From Phyllobacterium trifolii (GTDB lineage Bacteria; Pseudomonadota; Alphaproteobacteria; Rhizobiales; Rhizobiaceae), in contig NZ_JACHXN010000014.1 of assembly GCF_014192095.1 (NCBI RefSeq), positions 1 through 64,000 on the forward strand: a stretch of 64,000 nt of DNA, given 5' to 3'. Of this stretch, positions 39,770-50,619 are shown piece after piece. Every line of letters begins with the position of its first letter. The first letter of the stretch is position 1. The notes beneath the pieces were generated by a model that saw only the letters and a program-made list of their open reading frames with translations, was not told the origin of the DNA and ran no database searches. A program made the translations under genes and the position numbers.

Positions 39770-41080
39770 TCACTCGGCGGCCAGCTTCGCCATCGGATTG
39801 TTCGGATGCGTGGTCCAGTTGGCGTAATCCGGCTGGATCGGCATTTTGGTGCGCGGATCAACGCCTGAAACCATCGGTTCCATGGTGATGCAGTTTTCAA
39901 CGGGGCAAACACTGACGCAGAGGTTACAGCCGACGCATTCCTCGTCGATGACTTCGAAGTGCCGTGCGCCATCGACCATCGATGTGATCGCTTGATGCGA
40001 TGTGTCCTCGCAGACGATGTGGCAGCGACCGCATTTGATGCAAAGTTCCTGATCGATCTGCGCCTTGGTAATGTAGTTGAGGTTGAGGTACTGCCAGTCG
40101 GTGACATTCGGCACGGCGAGGCCCTGGAAGTCGTCGATGGTACGGAACCCGCGGGAATCCATCCAGTCGGAAAGACCGGAAATCATTTCCTGCACGACCT
40201 TGAACCCATAGGTCATGGCTGCCGTGCAGACCTGTACATTGCCGCAGCCGAGTGCGATGAATTCCGCCGCATCGCGCCAGGTGGTGATACCGCCGATGCC
40301 GGAAATCGGCAGACCGCGTGTTTCAGGATCGCGGGCAATTTCCGCTACCATGTTCAGCGCGATCGGCTTGACCGCCGGGCCGCAGTAGCCGCCATGCGAG
40401 CCGCGTCCGTCGATCGTCGGGTTCGGGGCAAAGTTATCGAGATCGACTGAAACAATCGAGTTGATGGTGTTGATGAGCGATACGGCATCGGTACCCCCGG
40501 ATTTGGCGGCGCGCGCAGGTTTGCGGATGTCCGTGATGTTCGGCGTCAGCTTGGTGATGACCGGCATGCGGGTATATTGCTTGCACCAGCGCACCACCAT
40601 TTCGATATATTCCGGCACCTGGCCGACGGCGGCGCCCATGCCGCGCTCGGACATGCCATGCGGGCAGCCGAAATTCAACTCGATACCATCCGAGCCAGTA
40701 GCTTCCACCAGCGGCAGGATGGCCTTCCAGGCTTCCTCCTCGCACGGCACCATGATCGAGGCGATCAGGGCGCGATCTGGCCATTTCTTTTTCACCTCGG
40801 TCATTTCCCGCAGGTTCACTTCGAGCGGGCGATCGGTGATGAGTTCGATATTGTTGAAGCCAAGCAGGCGCCGGTCCGGACCGTGAATAGCGCCATAGCG
40901 GGGTCCGTTGACATTGACGACAGGAGGGCCTTCTTCGCCCAGGGTTTTCCAGACAACGCCGCCCCAGCCGGCCTTGAAGGCGCGCTCGACATTATAGGCC
41001 TTGTCCGTGGGTGGAGCAGAGGCGAGCCAGAAAGGGTTCGGAGATTTGATGCCGAGGAAATTCGTTGAAAGATCAGCCAT
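39770..41080 (-). CDS. preA: NAD-dependent dihydropyrimidine dehydrogenase, PreA subunit
   Basis: Catalytic subunit reducing uracil and thymine to 5,6-dihydro forms. 436 residues. FMN-binding TIM barrel like dihydroorotate dehydrogenase, including IELNFGCPHGMSERGMG, where the Cys/Asn active-site region is seen, and ISGIGGITTWRDAAEFI. C-terminal ferredoxin part carries two 4Fe-4S clusters (CIKCGRCHIVCED and CVGCNLCVSVCP). Preceded by preT, 11 bases upstream. Confidence 0.94.
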   Translation of the reverse strand: MADLSTNFLGIKSPNPFWLASAPPTDKAYNVERAFKAGWGGVVWKTLGEEGPPVVNVNGPRYGAIHGPDRRLLGFNNIELITDRPLEVNLREMTEVKKKWPDRALIASIMVPCEEEAWKAILPLVEATGSDGIELNFGCPHGMSERGMGAAVGQVPEYIEMVVRWCKQYTRMPVITKLTPNITDIRKPARAAKSGGTDAVSLINTINSIVSVDLDNFAPNPTIDGRGSHGGYCGPAVKPIALNMVAEIARDPETRGLPISGIGGITTWRDAAEFIALGCGNVQVCTAAMTYGFKVVQEMISGLSDWMDSRGFRTIDDFQGLAVPNVTDWQYLNLNYITKAQIDQELCIKCGRCHIVCEDTSHQAITSMVDGARHFEVIDEECVGCNLCVSVCPVENCITMEPMVSGVDPRTKMPIQPDYANWTTHPNNPMAKLAAE

Positions 41081-41091
41081 GGCGGTTTCCT

Positions 41092-42549
41092 TTAGCTGAC
41101 TAAATGACTTGGATGATTGGGTTGCTGTTCCGGAACCGACGTGCCGTCCGAATTATCAGCCATGATGGCTTCGACGAAGCCGCTGACCTTTTCCGGTTGT
41201 TGCATTAGCGTACGGTGAATTGATTCAGCCGCTATCTTGCCGTCCTGTACGGCCGCGACGGTCAGATCCTCGCCGTCTGCAACACAATCGCCACCGGCCC
41301 AGATGCCCGGGATCGAGGTTCGGCCCTCATCGTCAACGCTGATACGGCCGCGCGACAACGCAAGGTCAGCCTCGCCAAGGATTGCTTCAGCGGGTGTCTG
41401 ACCTATCGCCTTGAATATCTGATCGCTGGCAAGCGTGATGCTCTCACCTGAAACGCCAAGGCGGCCGTCGGTCATGACGGTGTAATCCAGCGTTATGCCG
41501 CAGACCTCGCCATGTTCGTTGCGGGTCAGCGCGCGAGGCTGCAGCCAGTGGCGAATGATCACGCCATTCTTCAGCGCGAGTTCCTGTTCGAAATCACTGG
41601 CATTCATGTTTTCCGGGCCACGCCGATAGGCGATAATGACATTCTCCGCGCCAAGCAGTTTCGTCTGCACCGCGACGTCAACCGCGGTCATGCCGCCGCC
41701 GATGACGATGACATCCCGACCGACAGGAATTTCCGACAGATTGTCGCTCTGGCGAAGCACCGCAATGTAATCCACCGCATCGATACAGCCGGCAGCGTCT
41801 TCGCCCTCGAGGCCAAGGTCGTTGACGCCCGGCAGCCCCATGCCGAGAAACACTGCATCGAAACCTGCCCTTAGCGCATCGAGACTGATATCGCTCCCGA
41901 GAGCCTTGTCGTTCTGAATGGTGATGCCGCCGATTTCGAGAATGAAGTCGAGTTCTTTCTGGGCGAAGTCGTCGACGCTCTTATAGGCGGCGATACCATA
42001 TTCGTTGAGGCCGCCTGCCTTGGGTCGCGCTTCGAAAATAGTCACATCGTGACCATGCATAGCCAGACGGTGGGCGGCGGACAGACCCGCTGGTCCTGCC
42101 CCGACGACCGCGATGGATTTGCCCGTAGGCTCAGCGCGCTTGAAGGGATGCTGGCCATTGGCCATCAAATGATCGGTAGCGTAACGCTGCAACAAACCGA
42201 TCTTCACGGGCTTGCCTTCCGCCACTTCGCGTACGCAAGCCTGCTCGCACAACGTCTCGGTGGGGCAGACGCGGGCGCACATGCCGCCAAGGATGTTTTC
42301 GGAGAGAATGGTCTTGGCAGAACCGGTTGGATTGTCTGCAGCGATCTCGCGAATGAACAGGGGAATATCGATGCCGGTCGGGCAGGCATTCATGCAGGGC
42401 GCGTCATAGCAGAAGTAACACCGATCCGATTCGACGAAGGCTTCATGCCGGCTTAACGGCGGATGAAGATCGGCAAACACTTCCGTATAGGCGCCGGATG
42501 CAAGCCGCCCGGCCCTGACGTCACGGATTCCAGAATCCATCGATCCCAT
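41092..42549 (-). CDS. preT: NAD-dependent dihydropyrimidine dehydrogenase, PreT subunit
   Basis: Electron-input flavoprotein passing NADH electrons to PreA. 485 residues. A Cys-rich N-terminal segment (CYFCYDAPCMNACPTGIDIP and MCARVCPTETLCEQAC) holds Fe-S clusters as in GltD-like proteins. FAD motif VVGAGPAGLSAAHRLA and NAD motif VIVIGGGMTAVDVAV. The pair with preA is diagnostic; no dihydropyrimidinase gene lies next to it in this window. Confidence 0.94.
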   Translation of the reverse strand: MGSMDSGIRDVRAGRLASGAYTEVFADLHPPLSRHEAFVESDRCYFCYDAPCMNACPTGIDIPLFIREIAADNPTGSAKTILSENILGGMCARVCPTETLCEQACVREVAEGKPVKIGLLQRYATDHLMANGQHPFKRAEPTGKSIAVVGAGPAGLSAAHRLAMHGHDVTIFEARPKAGGLNEYGIAAYKSVDDFAQKELDFILEIGGITIQNDKALGSDISLDALRAGFDAVFLGMGLPGVNDLGLEGEDAAGCIDAVDYIAVLRQSDNLSEIPVGRDVIVIGGGMTAVDVAVQTKLLGAENVIIAYRRGPENMNASDFEQELALKNGVIIRHWLQPRALTRNEHGEVCGITLDYTVMTDGRLGVSGESITLASDQIFKAIGQTPAEAILGEADLALSRGRISVDDEGRTSIPGIWAGGDCVADGEDLTVAAVQDGKIAAESIHRTLMQQPEKVSGFVEAIMADNSDGTSVPEQQPNHPSHLVS

Positions 42550-42699
42550 GAAATCTCATCTCCTCGTTTGGACTGCGTCCAGTTCCCATGGATCAGCAGT
42601 CGATGGCCGGTATGTCCGAACCTGTACGGAAGAATGGCAGATTTTCTCGGAAGGTCAAATTTTTTATCAAACGGTCAATAAATGAGGTCGTCGCGGCAA

Positions 42700-42734
42700 A
42701 ACGCAAAAAGAGATGGCCCAAACGTGTCGGGCCA
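42700..42734 (-). terminator. Terminator after the lipoprotein gene
   Basis: On the complement TGGCCC pairs with GGGCCA around a nine-base loop (42714-42734), followed by CTCTTTTTG. It lies about 30 bases past the stop of the glycosidase-like lipoprotein. Confidence 0.7.
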
Positions 42735-42764
42735 GCTCTGTGTTCGGAAACGAAGTCCTATCCC

Positions 42765-45700
42765 TCAATCGGCCATACGCCGCAGTATCAGCTCAGTGAT
42801 ATTGGCCCGGTTCGATATGCCCCCCGCACCACCGCTGCCGCTATAGGTTGAGTTTGAGGCGAGATAGGACATGTTGTAATAGTCACTAAACTTGATTTTG
42901 TAGGATGTACCGGCCGTCAGTTTTGCCGTGGCAGGGGTGGATTCGCCCCAGGTATCCCAGTTTGGCAAATGCGGCATGACCACGACGCCTTTGCTCGGAG
43001 CCTGACTCGCGCCCGTTATCTCCATTTGCTTGACTGCCGCTGTTACCCCGGTATTCACAGGGCCAAAGCCGTTACCGTAGCGTAAGAGAATATGATAGCT
43101 GCCGCTGACTGAGGGCGTGAAGGCGAAGGTCAGCTCCTCGCCAGGAACGCCCCAGTCCGACCATGCACGGCGACCATGGTCATCCTTCAATTGCGCGCGT
43201 GAACCTGCAACAGAATTGTTTGTAGCATTATCGGCGCCTATAAACGTCAGTCTTCCATTGCCCCAATAGCAAGCGGGATTTGTACGTTGCGATACATTCC
43301 TCAATCCAGTGGTAATTTGCTCCTCCGGCGAATAGCACAATGTCCGACTGTTTGCGTCGAGATTGCTTTTATCGTCTTTCCATCCGCTACCAGTTACTTT
43401 GGCCGCAACCAATTCTCCATTGCGGTAAACATTGATTGTAGTAGGATATAGTGACGGCTTCGCCGTCCAAGACAATTTGACCAATCCGTCCACGTCTTTT
43501 TTTGCTGCCCAGTCGTCTACGGTTAAGTCAAGATTGAGCGGTTCAGGGCCGTAGAATTCGTCAGCTTTGGCAATAAGTGCTGTCCCACCGTCGGTCTTGT
43601 TGTCAATCAAGCCGATTACAAAGACATTGACCCTGTCCTCCTTCAGATCGGATGAAGGTGTGTATCTATCCAAATCAATCTGGGCGCCGTTCAATTCTGC
43701 TGTTGAGATTGAGTAATATCCATCATTACTTGTACCAACTGCTGGCAAATTCACTTTTATCGTGATTTTCTTGCCGCGATAAACGAGCTCCTTCAACTGC
43801 AGCTGACGGGCACCATTAAAGATGGTCTTGTGCATTTTTTTGGTGATGAAAGGCTGGAATCGGATGCCCGTCATATCGACGTCACGCCCGAAGACAACGT
43901 CGAGAACTGAGCCGATATAGCCGCCAACCGACCATAATTGCTTATCGGAATCGATGTCCGGGCGGTCCTCAGCCTTATCTGCTGTCACCGCAAGCTTGGT
44001 GAATTCGAAATTCTCCATGTTGGACAGGTTCAATGCAGCGCCGTTGATAAGCGTATCGAAGTTGTGATTGACCACGTCGGAATTTTGCCCTTTGGCCGCG
44101 GCCTTGATCAGATAGCTGGAAGCAAACGGCCAAATCGCCCTGTTATGATAGACCTTCACACCCCGCATCTGGGGCCAGACGACCGGAGCACCGGCAGCTG
44201 TGTGCGGATAATTCTGCAGGATGCTTGTAGTCTGGGCGTTATCGGCAATGCCATCTTGAATAGCCAGCGCCTCGCCCAGCAATTCGTAGCGTCGCACTGG
44301 GGCCTGATCGAGCTCGGTGGTCTTCATCATGCTGAACATGCCGGCGTCCTTCAACCAAAGTTCGCTCTTTATCTTTTTTTTCAACTCATCGGCCCGGCCC
44401 GCATACGTGGCGGCGTCTGAAGTTTTGTTCAGTTCGGCAGCCATTTTGGCCGCAACGTCCAGGATCTTCCAGTGATTGATATTGGTCGACAGGGTTTTCG
44501 ACATTGCGATATGAACGACACTATCCTTTATCCAATCGGGATAGGTCTGCTCGCGCCAATCGAGGAACGAGGTTTCGCCGCGATAGAGCCCGTCGCGATC
44601 GTCATAGGCAGCAAGGCGGTCACTTTCGATGGTGTTGCTAATGGCCGTGTAGGCCGTGGCCAAGAAATCGGCGCGATCCGTGCCATCGAGATATTTCAAC
44701 AGTTCCCACGCGGCACGCGCCCAGACGACACGGTCCGTGCTGACCGGCCAGCTGCCGCCACTGCCGGTGTCCTGAACGATCTCGGTCGTCCCGGCGCCAG
44801 GCCCGGTTGTATTCCGATGCGTCGAAATTTTGAACAGCAAGCTGTTTTTGGCAACCTGCGGGTTGATCTGCGCGAGACCAAGATCAACCGCATAGGCAGT
44901 GTCCCGTGTCCACACATAGGTCCACTCGTCACCTGTCTGGTAGCAGCCAATAGCGCCGCCACAGGGTACGGGATTGCCGTTATTGTACGAGCCATCCTTG
45001 ATGGAGGTCGCGGTCAGTTCCCTGGCTTCCTGTATTGCCAGGGCAAACAGCCCGTCAAACATCTGACTGCCCGTGCGGATCATCGGGGCGTCTGCCCGTT
45101 CCGTAATTGTTAGTTGTTTACCTTTGTTCGCCTTTCGTTGGTCTTGGGTGGTCGTCAACTGATAGGTGCGCAGACCCGAAACCGGCTCGGCAGTGGTGAT
45201 CCCGGCACTGCTGCCATTCCAATCCACACGCTTGATGCCATCATCCCGATTGACGGGATCGGTAGCGGGCGGAATCTTTAAAACGACGCATTTGTCGCCT
45301 TCGAGGGTTCCCGTCTGGCATACGAAGGTCACAGCTGGCTTGACGACGCATTTGCCGTCTTCAAAGGTTCCAGTCGCACATCTGCCGGTGACCACTTCGG
45401 GTTTGACGACGCATTGTTCGCCTTCGAGGGTTCCCGTCTGGCATACCAAGTTCACAGCTGGCTTGACGACGCATTTGTCGCCTTCAAGGGTGCCGGTCTG
45501 ACATACCTGAGTTACAGCAGGCGTGACGACGCATTGGCCGTCAACGAGCGTTCCCGTCTGGCATACCGTGATGGCGACAGGCGTCACAACGCATTTTCCG
45601 TCGATCAATGTGCCCTTCTCACATGGGGTCGTAACCACTTCCGGCGTGATGACGCACTTGCCATCAACAAGGGTGCCTGCGCACGAGACAAAGGTTCCGG

Positions 45701-45797
45701 ACCCATCGTCCGTACCCGCTGTTTTGTTTGAGTCATTGCAGCCGGCCAGCATGAAACAACATGCCAAGGCTCCCAACAGCATTCGAAACGAAGCCAT
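42765..45797 (-). CDS. Lipoprotein with Cys-repeat stalk and six-hairpin glycosidase-like domain
   Basis: Novel-looking secreted or surface protein of 1010 residues. A lipoprotein signal with lipobox LAGC (Cys20) is followed by seven imperfect repeats (residues about 38-172, period about 20) of the form C-x2-GTL-x4-C-V, 14 Cys in all. A catalytic-looking domain follows (about 230-690), where WTYVWTRDTAYAVDLGLA, SFLDWREQTYPDW and NRAIWPFASSYLIKAA resemble six-hairpin (alpha/alpha)6 glycosidases; the Asp in WTRD and Glu in DWRE are candidate catalytic or binding residues. The C-terminal 130 residues look like a beta-sandwich carbohydrate-binding module. GGGAGG precedes the ATG at 45797. Substrate unknown; no GH family is assigned. 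Confidence 0.75.
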   Translation of the reverse strand: MASFRMLLGALACCFMLAGCNDSNKTAGTDDGSGTFVSCAGTLVDGKCVITPEVVTTPCEKGTLIDGKCVVTPVAITVCQTGTLVDGQCVVTPAVTQVCQTGTLEGDKCVVKPAVNLVCQTGTLEGEQCVVKPEVVTGRCATGTFEDGKCVVKPAVTFVCQTGTLEGDKCVVLKIPPATDPVNRDDGIKRVDWNGSSAGITTAEPVSGLRTYQLTTTQDQRKANKGKQLTITERADAPMIRTGSQMFDGLFALAIQEARELTATSIKDGSYNNGNPVPCGGAIGCYQTGDEWTYVWTRDTAYAVDLGLAQINPQVAKNSLLFKISTHRNTTGPGAGTTEIVQDTGSGGSWPVSTDRVVWARAAWELLKYLDGTDRADFLATAYTAISNTIESDRLAAYDDRDGLYRGETSFLDWREQTYPDWIKDSVVHIAMSKTLSTNINHWKILDVAAKMAAELNKTSDAATYAGRADELKKKIKSELWLKDAGMFSMMKTTELDQAPVRRYELLGEALAIQDGIADNAQTTSILQNYPHTAAGAPVVWPQMRGVKVYHNRAIWPFASSYLIKAAAKGQNSDVVNHNFDTLINGAALNLSNMENFEFTKLAVTADKAEDRPDIDSDKQLWSVGGYIGSVLDVVFGRDVDMTGIRFQPFITKKMHKTIFNGARQLQLKELVYRGKKITIKVNLPAVGTSNDGYYSISTAELNGAQIDLDRYTPSSDLKEDRVNVFVIGLIDNKTDGGTALIAKADEFYGPEPLNLDLTVDDWAAKKDVDGLVKLSWTAKPSLYPTTINVYRNGELVAAKVTGSGWKDDKSNLDANSRTLCYSPEEQITTGLRNVSQRTNPACYWGNGRLTFIGADNATNNSVAGSRAQLKDDHGRRAWSDWGVPGEELTFAFTPSVSGSYHILLRYGNGFGPVNTGVTAAVKQMEITGASQAPSKGVVVMPHLPNWDTWGESTPATAKLTAGTSYKIKFSDYYNMSYLASNSTYSGSGGAGGISNRANITELILRRMAD
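45285..45685 (-). repeat. Seven tandem 60-bp repeats coding the Cys-rich stalk
   Basis: In-frame repeats of about 60 bases encode the CxxGTL...CVV units of the lipoprotein. Several units share long runs of identical bases such as GTTCCCGTCTGGCATAC (four copies), so the copies arose recently or are kept alike by recombination. Confidence 0.9.
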
Positions 45798-46047
45798 GAT
45801 TCCTCCCAATATGAATAAAAAATGCTTCTCTTAGAAATAGTGCGCATGCAGTAACGACCGGCCATCGACATGCATGTTACCCGCACGATGGCACAGACTG
45901 TAGAAAAGAGTTTTGGAGGTTCCTCCCGAGGAAACCGCGCGATTTTGGCTATAGGTGCAACGGAACGCCGTCAATAATACGATAGTCAAAGAAATTCGGA
46001 AATCGAGCCGATTAGCGCAACTTGACGTCCGAAAACTCGGATCGCGA

Positions 46048-49000
46048 CTATTCAGCGGCCAAGGGCGGTTGCGAAGCGACTTCCAGAAGTTCGCGGTTGA
46101 GCCGCGCTTCTTCCTCGGCTTTCGGCTTGGAGAAGCCGGCCAGCAGCAGATAGGCGACTGGCGTCAGGAAGAGCGTCGAGGCTGTTGCCATGCCTAGACC
46201 GCCGACGATGACCCAGCCTAGGGCGATGCGGGCCTCGGCGCCTGCACCGCTGGCGAGGACAAGCGGCACGCCGCCAAGAATGGCGCAGAGCATGGTCATC
46301 ACGACAGGGCGCAGGCGGATGTTCGAGGCCTCTTCGATGGCTTCTCGTACATTCCTGCCCTGATCACGCAAATGATTGGCAAATTCGACGATCAGGATAC
46401 CGTTTTTCGCCATGATGCCGACGAGCAATACCAGTCCAATTTGACTGTAGACGTTCATGCTCGTGCCGGTCATGACCATGGCAAAGACAGCGCAGGCAAG
46501 GCCCAATGGAACCGTAGCCATCACAACGGCTGCACTGATAAAGCTTTCAAACTGCGCTGCGAGAACCAGTAGAATGATCAGGATGGCAAAGCCGAAAGTC
46601 GTGACCATGCTGGATGAATTTTCCCCCAGCGTCGCCGCTTCAGCCAGCGGAATGATGCGATAGCCGGAGGGCAGCAAGGGCGCGGCGACCTCCTGCACGG
46701 TCTTGTAAGCATCGCCGAGTGCAAAATCCGGTCTGAGGCTCGAGGTGATGGCGACCGAACGCATCTGCTGTTCGCGCGTCAATGCCGGTGGAACTGCGAC
46801 TTCGGTGAGTTTGGCAATCGTGGACATCGGGACGAACCGGCCATCGCCGGTGCGCAGGAACACGTTTTCAAGGTCTGTCGGATCATTTATGGGATTTGTG
46901 CTCGATACGAGTTTCACATCGTAGGAACGATCTTCGATATAGACCGAGCCGACTTTATAGCCGTCGAGTACCGATTGCAGCGCTTCGGCCAGGCCAGTAA
47001 TATTGATATTGAGATCCGAAGCGCGCTCGCGATCGATCGACACGGCCAGTTGCGGCTGGGTCGGCTCATTGGTCAGACGCGGACGATCGAAGCGGCTGTC
47101 CTTTTCAAGCTCCGCCACGATCTTGGCGGCGGTGGTTCCGAGCTCGGCATAACTGGTGCCGACGACAGCAAATTGCAGGCCATTACCGGCACCGCGGATA
47201 CCAAGCGAGTTTGGCTGCGCGGCAAAAACCTGGATGCCTGGAATGTTGCGGACCCGTTTTGAGACGTCGGCAAGGATCTCCTGCTGACTCCGCGTCCGCT
47301 CTTTCCAGGTGGCGAGACTGAGGACCATGAAGCCACGGTTGGTATTGCCATTCTGGCCGGCGATCGAGAACGTATTCTGGATTTCGCCATTATCGCGTAG
47401 CGGCTGGATCAATTGCTCGATCTGACGCATCTCGTCACCGAGATATTCCAGACTGACGCCCTGCGGCGCGGTAATGCGCAGGAAAGCGGAAGCTCGGTCT
47501 TCGACTGGTGTCAGTTCCTGCTTGAGAAGGGAAAACGCGCCAAACGCCGCGCCGGCAAACAGCACCGAGACCACGACAACGATCCACGGGGCGGCAAGGC
47601 AAACATGCAACATGCGTTTGTAAAGATTACCAAACCAGCTTCCGACACGAGCCACCCGTCCCGGTGTGTGGGTGACATCCTGATGCTTGGCCTCACTTGC
47701 ACTGAGCAAGCGGGAAGCTAGCATCGGGCATAGCGTCAACGCCACCACAGCGGACAGAAGTACGCAGATAGCCAGAACGAAACCAAACTCGCGGAAGAGC
47801 CCTCCGGTCTGGCCAGGAAGGAAGGATAGCGGCACGAAAACAGCCGCGAGCGTCACCGTCGTCGCGATGACTGCAAAGAACACTTCCTCCGTGCCGAGAA
47901 CTGCGGCAGCGCGTGGCCCCATGCCCTGATTGCGGCGGCGCACGATGTTTTCCAGCACCACGATCGCATCGTCCACCACCAGACCGGTCGCCAGCACCAG
48001 GGCGAGCAGCGTGAGGATGTTGATTGAGAAACCGGCAAGATAGATAGCAGAAATGGTGCCAATCAGCGCTACCGGCAGACTGACAGCCGGGATAAGGGTC
48101 GCGCGAATGTCCCATAGGAAGAGGTAGATGATCAGGATGATAATGACGACAGATACGCCGAGCGCAATTTCCACCTCATGTACCGCGCCATTGACGAAGT
48201 CGGCATCGTCGCTTGTCACGCGGATGTCGACACCCTCGGGTAGCGTTTGCTGCAATTGCGCGACCGCGGCGCGAACGCCTTTTGAAATATCGAGCGTGTT
48301 GGATTGAGCCTGGCGGATAATGCCCAGACCAATGCCTGTCTTGCCATTGGCACGCAGAATCGAGGTGCCGATGTCGGGGCCCATCGTCACCGTGGCCACG
48401 TCGCGGATCTTCGTTTGACCTTTGATGATGATGTTTTCGAAGTCTTCCGGCGTTGATACGGGAGCCGTTGCACGAACGACGATGCTCTGGTCATTGCTGT
48501 TGAGCTGGCCGGCAGGGGTATCGAAGGCCATCGTCGTCAGCGCGTTGCGAATGTCCGCGATGTTCATGCCGAGGCTGGCGACCTTGCCCTGATCGATGTC
48601 GATGCGGAATATCTTGCTGCGGTTGCCATTGACCTGAACGTCGGCGACGCCCGGAACCGAAGCGAGTACATCCTCGATCTGGTCTTCGACGAGGACTGTC
48701 ATGTCCTCGACCGCCATGGTGTCCGAGGTGACGGCAAGGCGCATCACCGCATCGGAATTGGCATCGGCTTTGACAATACGCGGCGGGTCGGCCTCATCGG
48801 GCAATGTGTTGGTTATGCGGCTGATGGCATCGCGCATGTCGGCCGCGGCAACGTTGAGGTCGACGCCATCATTGAACTCGACGGTTACGCGGCTGCTGCC
48901 GAACGACGAACTGGACGAAATCGACTTGACGCCGGAAACGCGCGATACAGCGCCCTCGATCGCCGAAGTCAGCTCCCGGTCCACAGTCTCGGCGGCGGCA

Positions 49001-49185
49001 GACTCGAAGTCCGTCGAGACCGTGACCACCGGGCGGTCGACATCGGGCAATTCGCGGACATCGACGCCATACCAGGCGGCAAGACCCGCGACGACGATCA
49101 GGGCATTGAGCACCAGGGCCATGACGGGTCGACGAATGAAAAGTGCGGTAAAACTGGAATCGTTCTGTCCGTTTGACGTGCTCAC
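46048..49185 (-). CDS. RND efflux pump, inner-membrane permease (AcrB/MexF-like)
   Basis: Proton-driven exporter of drugs or other small molecules. 1045 residues, the standard HAE-1 length. Twelve helices in two blocks, each followed by large periplasmic loops. The proton relay is in [18 protein letters not shown] (paired Asp) and a C-terminal Lys region near [19 protein letters not shown]. Preceded by its adaptor, with nine bases between. No outer-membrane TolC gene lies next to it. Confidence 0.93.
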   Translation of the reverse strand: MSTSNGQNDSSFTALFIRRPVMALVLNALIVVAGLAAWYGVDVRELPDVDRPVVTVSTDFESAAAETVDRELTSAIEGAVSRVSGVKSISSSSSFGSSRVTVEFNDGVDLNVAAADMRDAISRITNTLPDEADPPRIVKADANSDAVMRLAVTSDTMAVEDMTVLVEDQIEDVLASVPGVADVQVNGNRSKIFRIDIDQGKVASLGMNIADIRNALTTMAFDTPAGQLNSNDQSIVVRATAPVSTPEDFENIIIKGQTKIRDVATVTMGPDIGTSILRANGKTGIGLGIIRQAQSNTLDISKGVRAAVAQLQQTLPEGVDIRVTSDDADFVNGAVHEVEIALGVSVVIIILIIYLFLWDIRATLIPAVSLPVALIGTISAIYLAGFSINILTLLALVLATGLVVDDAIVVLENIVRRRNQGMGPRAAAVLGTEEVFFAVIATTVTLAAVFVPLSFLPGQTGGLFREFGFVLAICVLLSAVVALTLCPMLASRLLSASEAKHQDVTHTPGRVARVGSWFGNLYKRMLHVCLAAPWIVVVVSVLFAGAAFGAFSLLKQELTPVEDRASAFLRITAPQGVSLEYLGDEMRQIEQLIQPLRDNGEIQNTFSIAGQNGNTNRGFMVLSLATWKERTRSQQEILADVSKRVRNIPGIQVFAAQPNSLGIRGAGNGLQFAVVGTSYAELGTTAAKIVAELEKDSRFDRPRLTNEPTQPQLAVSIDRERASDLNINITGLAEALQSVLDGYKVGSVYIEDRSYDVKLVSSTNPINDPTDLENVFLRTGDGRFVPMSTIAKLTEVAVPPALTREQQMRSVAITSSLRPDFALGDAYKTVQEVAAPLLPSGYRIIPLAEAATLGENSSSMVTTFGFAILIILLVLAAQFESFISAAVVMATVPLGLACAVFAMVMTGTSMNVYSQIGLVLLVGIMAKNGILIVEFANHLRDQGRNVREAIEEASNIRLRPVVMTMLCAILGGVPLVLASGAGAEARIALGWVIVGGLGMATASTLFLTPVAYLLLAGFSKPKAEEEARLNRELLEVASQPPLAAE

Positions 49186-49194
49186 CGCTGGACC

Positions 49195-50349
49195 TCAGCC
49201 CCGTTCGCCGACGGAAGCAGTTGGCTCCGCGCTGGTATTGGCCTCTGGAGCCGGCTGTCCCTGAATTTGGACAAGACCGTCCTGACGGACTGACTGCACG
49301 CCTTCGGCCACAATCTGATCGCCGGGCTTTATGTCGGCATCGACCAGCACATAGGCGGTGTTGCGCTGGACAACCCGCACCGGAACGCGTGTCGCCTTGT
49401 TATCGTTAATCCTCCAGACATAGGCGCCCTCCGTACCCCACTGAACGGCGAGGGGATCAACAGTCGGGTAAGTGTCCCCCGGAAAGCCGACTGCCATCTG
49501 GAAGGCCATGCCTTCGCGCAAGGCGTCATTTGGATTGGTGATTTTCGCTTGAACATGCAGCGTACGGCTCGTCGGATCGACACGGTTATCGATAGCGCTG
49601 ATGGCACCTTTGAAGGTTTCACCGGGGCGGGCGATCGATGTTGCTGTCACCGGCAAGTCGATTGATATGGCCGGCGCAAAGCGTTCAGGCACCCAGAAAT
49701 CAACCAGAAGATCGGAGCGGTCATCGATCATTGCGACGGTGGTCGATATAGTGATGTAGTTGCCCGCATTGATAGGCAGGATGCCGACAATGCCACCAAT
49801 CGGGGCCTTGATTGCCCGGCGGTCAAGGGCGAGTTCCGCCTCGCGAACGTTGAGGGCGGCATTATCGACCGCCAAAGCTGCTTCGGAAAGCTGAACAGCG
49901 GATACCGTGTTGCTTGAACGCAGGCTTTCCGCGCGCTTGAGCTTCGTCTGTGCGTCCCTCAGTGCTACCCGCGCTTTGTCGACAAGGATGCTTTCGGCTT
50001 CTGAATCAAGACGGGCAATCACATCGCCGCCTTTTACTTTGGTCCCTGACGTGACGAGAATTTCGGTCAGGCGCCCGGCGGTGAATGGAGTAACTGCAAC
50101 GGAACTCTTGGCCTTCCCAGTGCCAATGGCCGACAATTTGTCGTTGATTTTCGCTTCAGCCGCAGCACGGACGACGACGAGCGGCAAAGCCTGTCCACCG
50201 CGACGCTGTCCCTGACCACCCACGGGTTCGGTTGCTGCGGTCGAGTTGCGATCAATGCCAGCCTTCGAGCTTGGATAGAAATACAGCCAGCCAGCTCCAG
50301 CAAGAACCAGAATCAGCACGGCAAAAATCAGTTGCTTCGAAAGCCGCAT
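49195..50349 (-). CDS. RND efflux periplasmic adaptor (membrane fusion protein)
   Basis: Bridges the RND permease to the outer membrane channel. 384 residues. An N-terminal membrane anchor (QLIFAVLILVLAGAGWLYF) with no lipobox, so it is anchored by a helix and not lipidated. Lipoyl-like halves around residues 70-110 and 160-200 flank a coiled-coil hairpin (KARVALRDAQTKLKRAESL). First gene of a two-gene operon. The divergent region to pncB (50350-50619) probably holds its promoter. Confidence 0.92.
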   Translation of the reverse strand: MRLSKQLIFAVLILVLAGAGWLYFYPSSKAGIDRNSTAATEPVGGQGQRRGGQALPLVVVRAAAEAKINDKLSAIGTGKAKSSVAVTPFTAGRLTEILVTSGTKVKGGDVIARLDSEAESILVDKARVALRDAQTKLKRAESLRSSNTVSAVQLSEAALAVDNAALNVREAELALDRRAIKAPIGGIVGILPINAGNYITISTTVAMIDDRSDLLVDFWVPERFAPAISIDLPVTATSIARPGETFKGAISAIDNRVDPTSRTLHVQAKITNPNDALREGMAFQMAVGFPGDTYPTVDPLAVQWGTEGAYVWRINDNKATRVPVRVVQRNTAYVLVDADIKPGDQIVAEGVQSVRQDGLVQIQGQPAPEANTSAEPTASVGERG

Positions 50350-50619
50350 ATATCACTCCAAAAGGCCGGTCCCGCACAAGCAGAGCCAGCACAAAATGAT
50401 CATATCCCAACGCGCAAGTCAGCGCGAACGGTTGTTTGTAATGCAGAATAAGGGGGTTTTACCTAACCGTTAATGACAATTCCGTTATGTTACAAATATT
50501 TAATGGAGTAAGCACGGCCACTCGATCCGCCGAAATTAGCCGGATTTGCTTGTCACTCCTTGAAGGCCCGGTTCGGGCGTGCAACATGACGGGCGGAAAA
50601 TTCGCAAGGAAAGCAGTCA

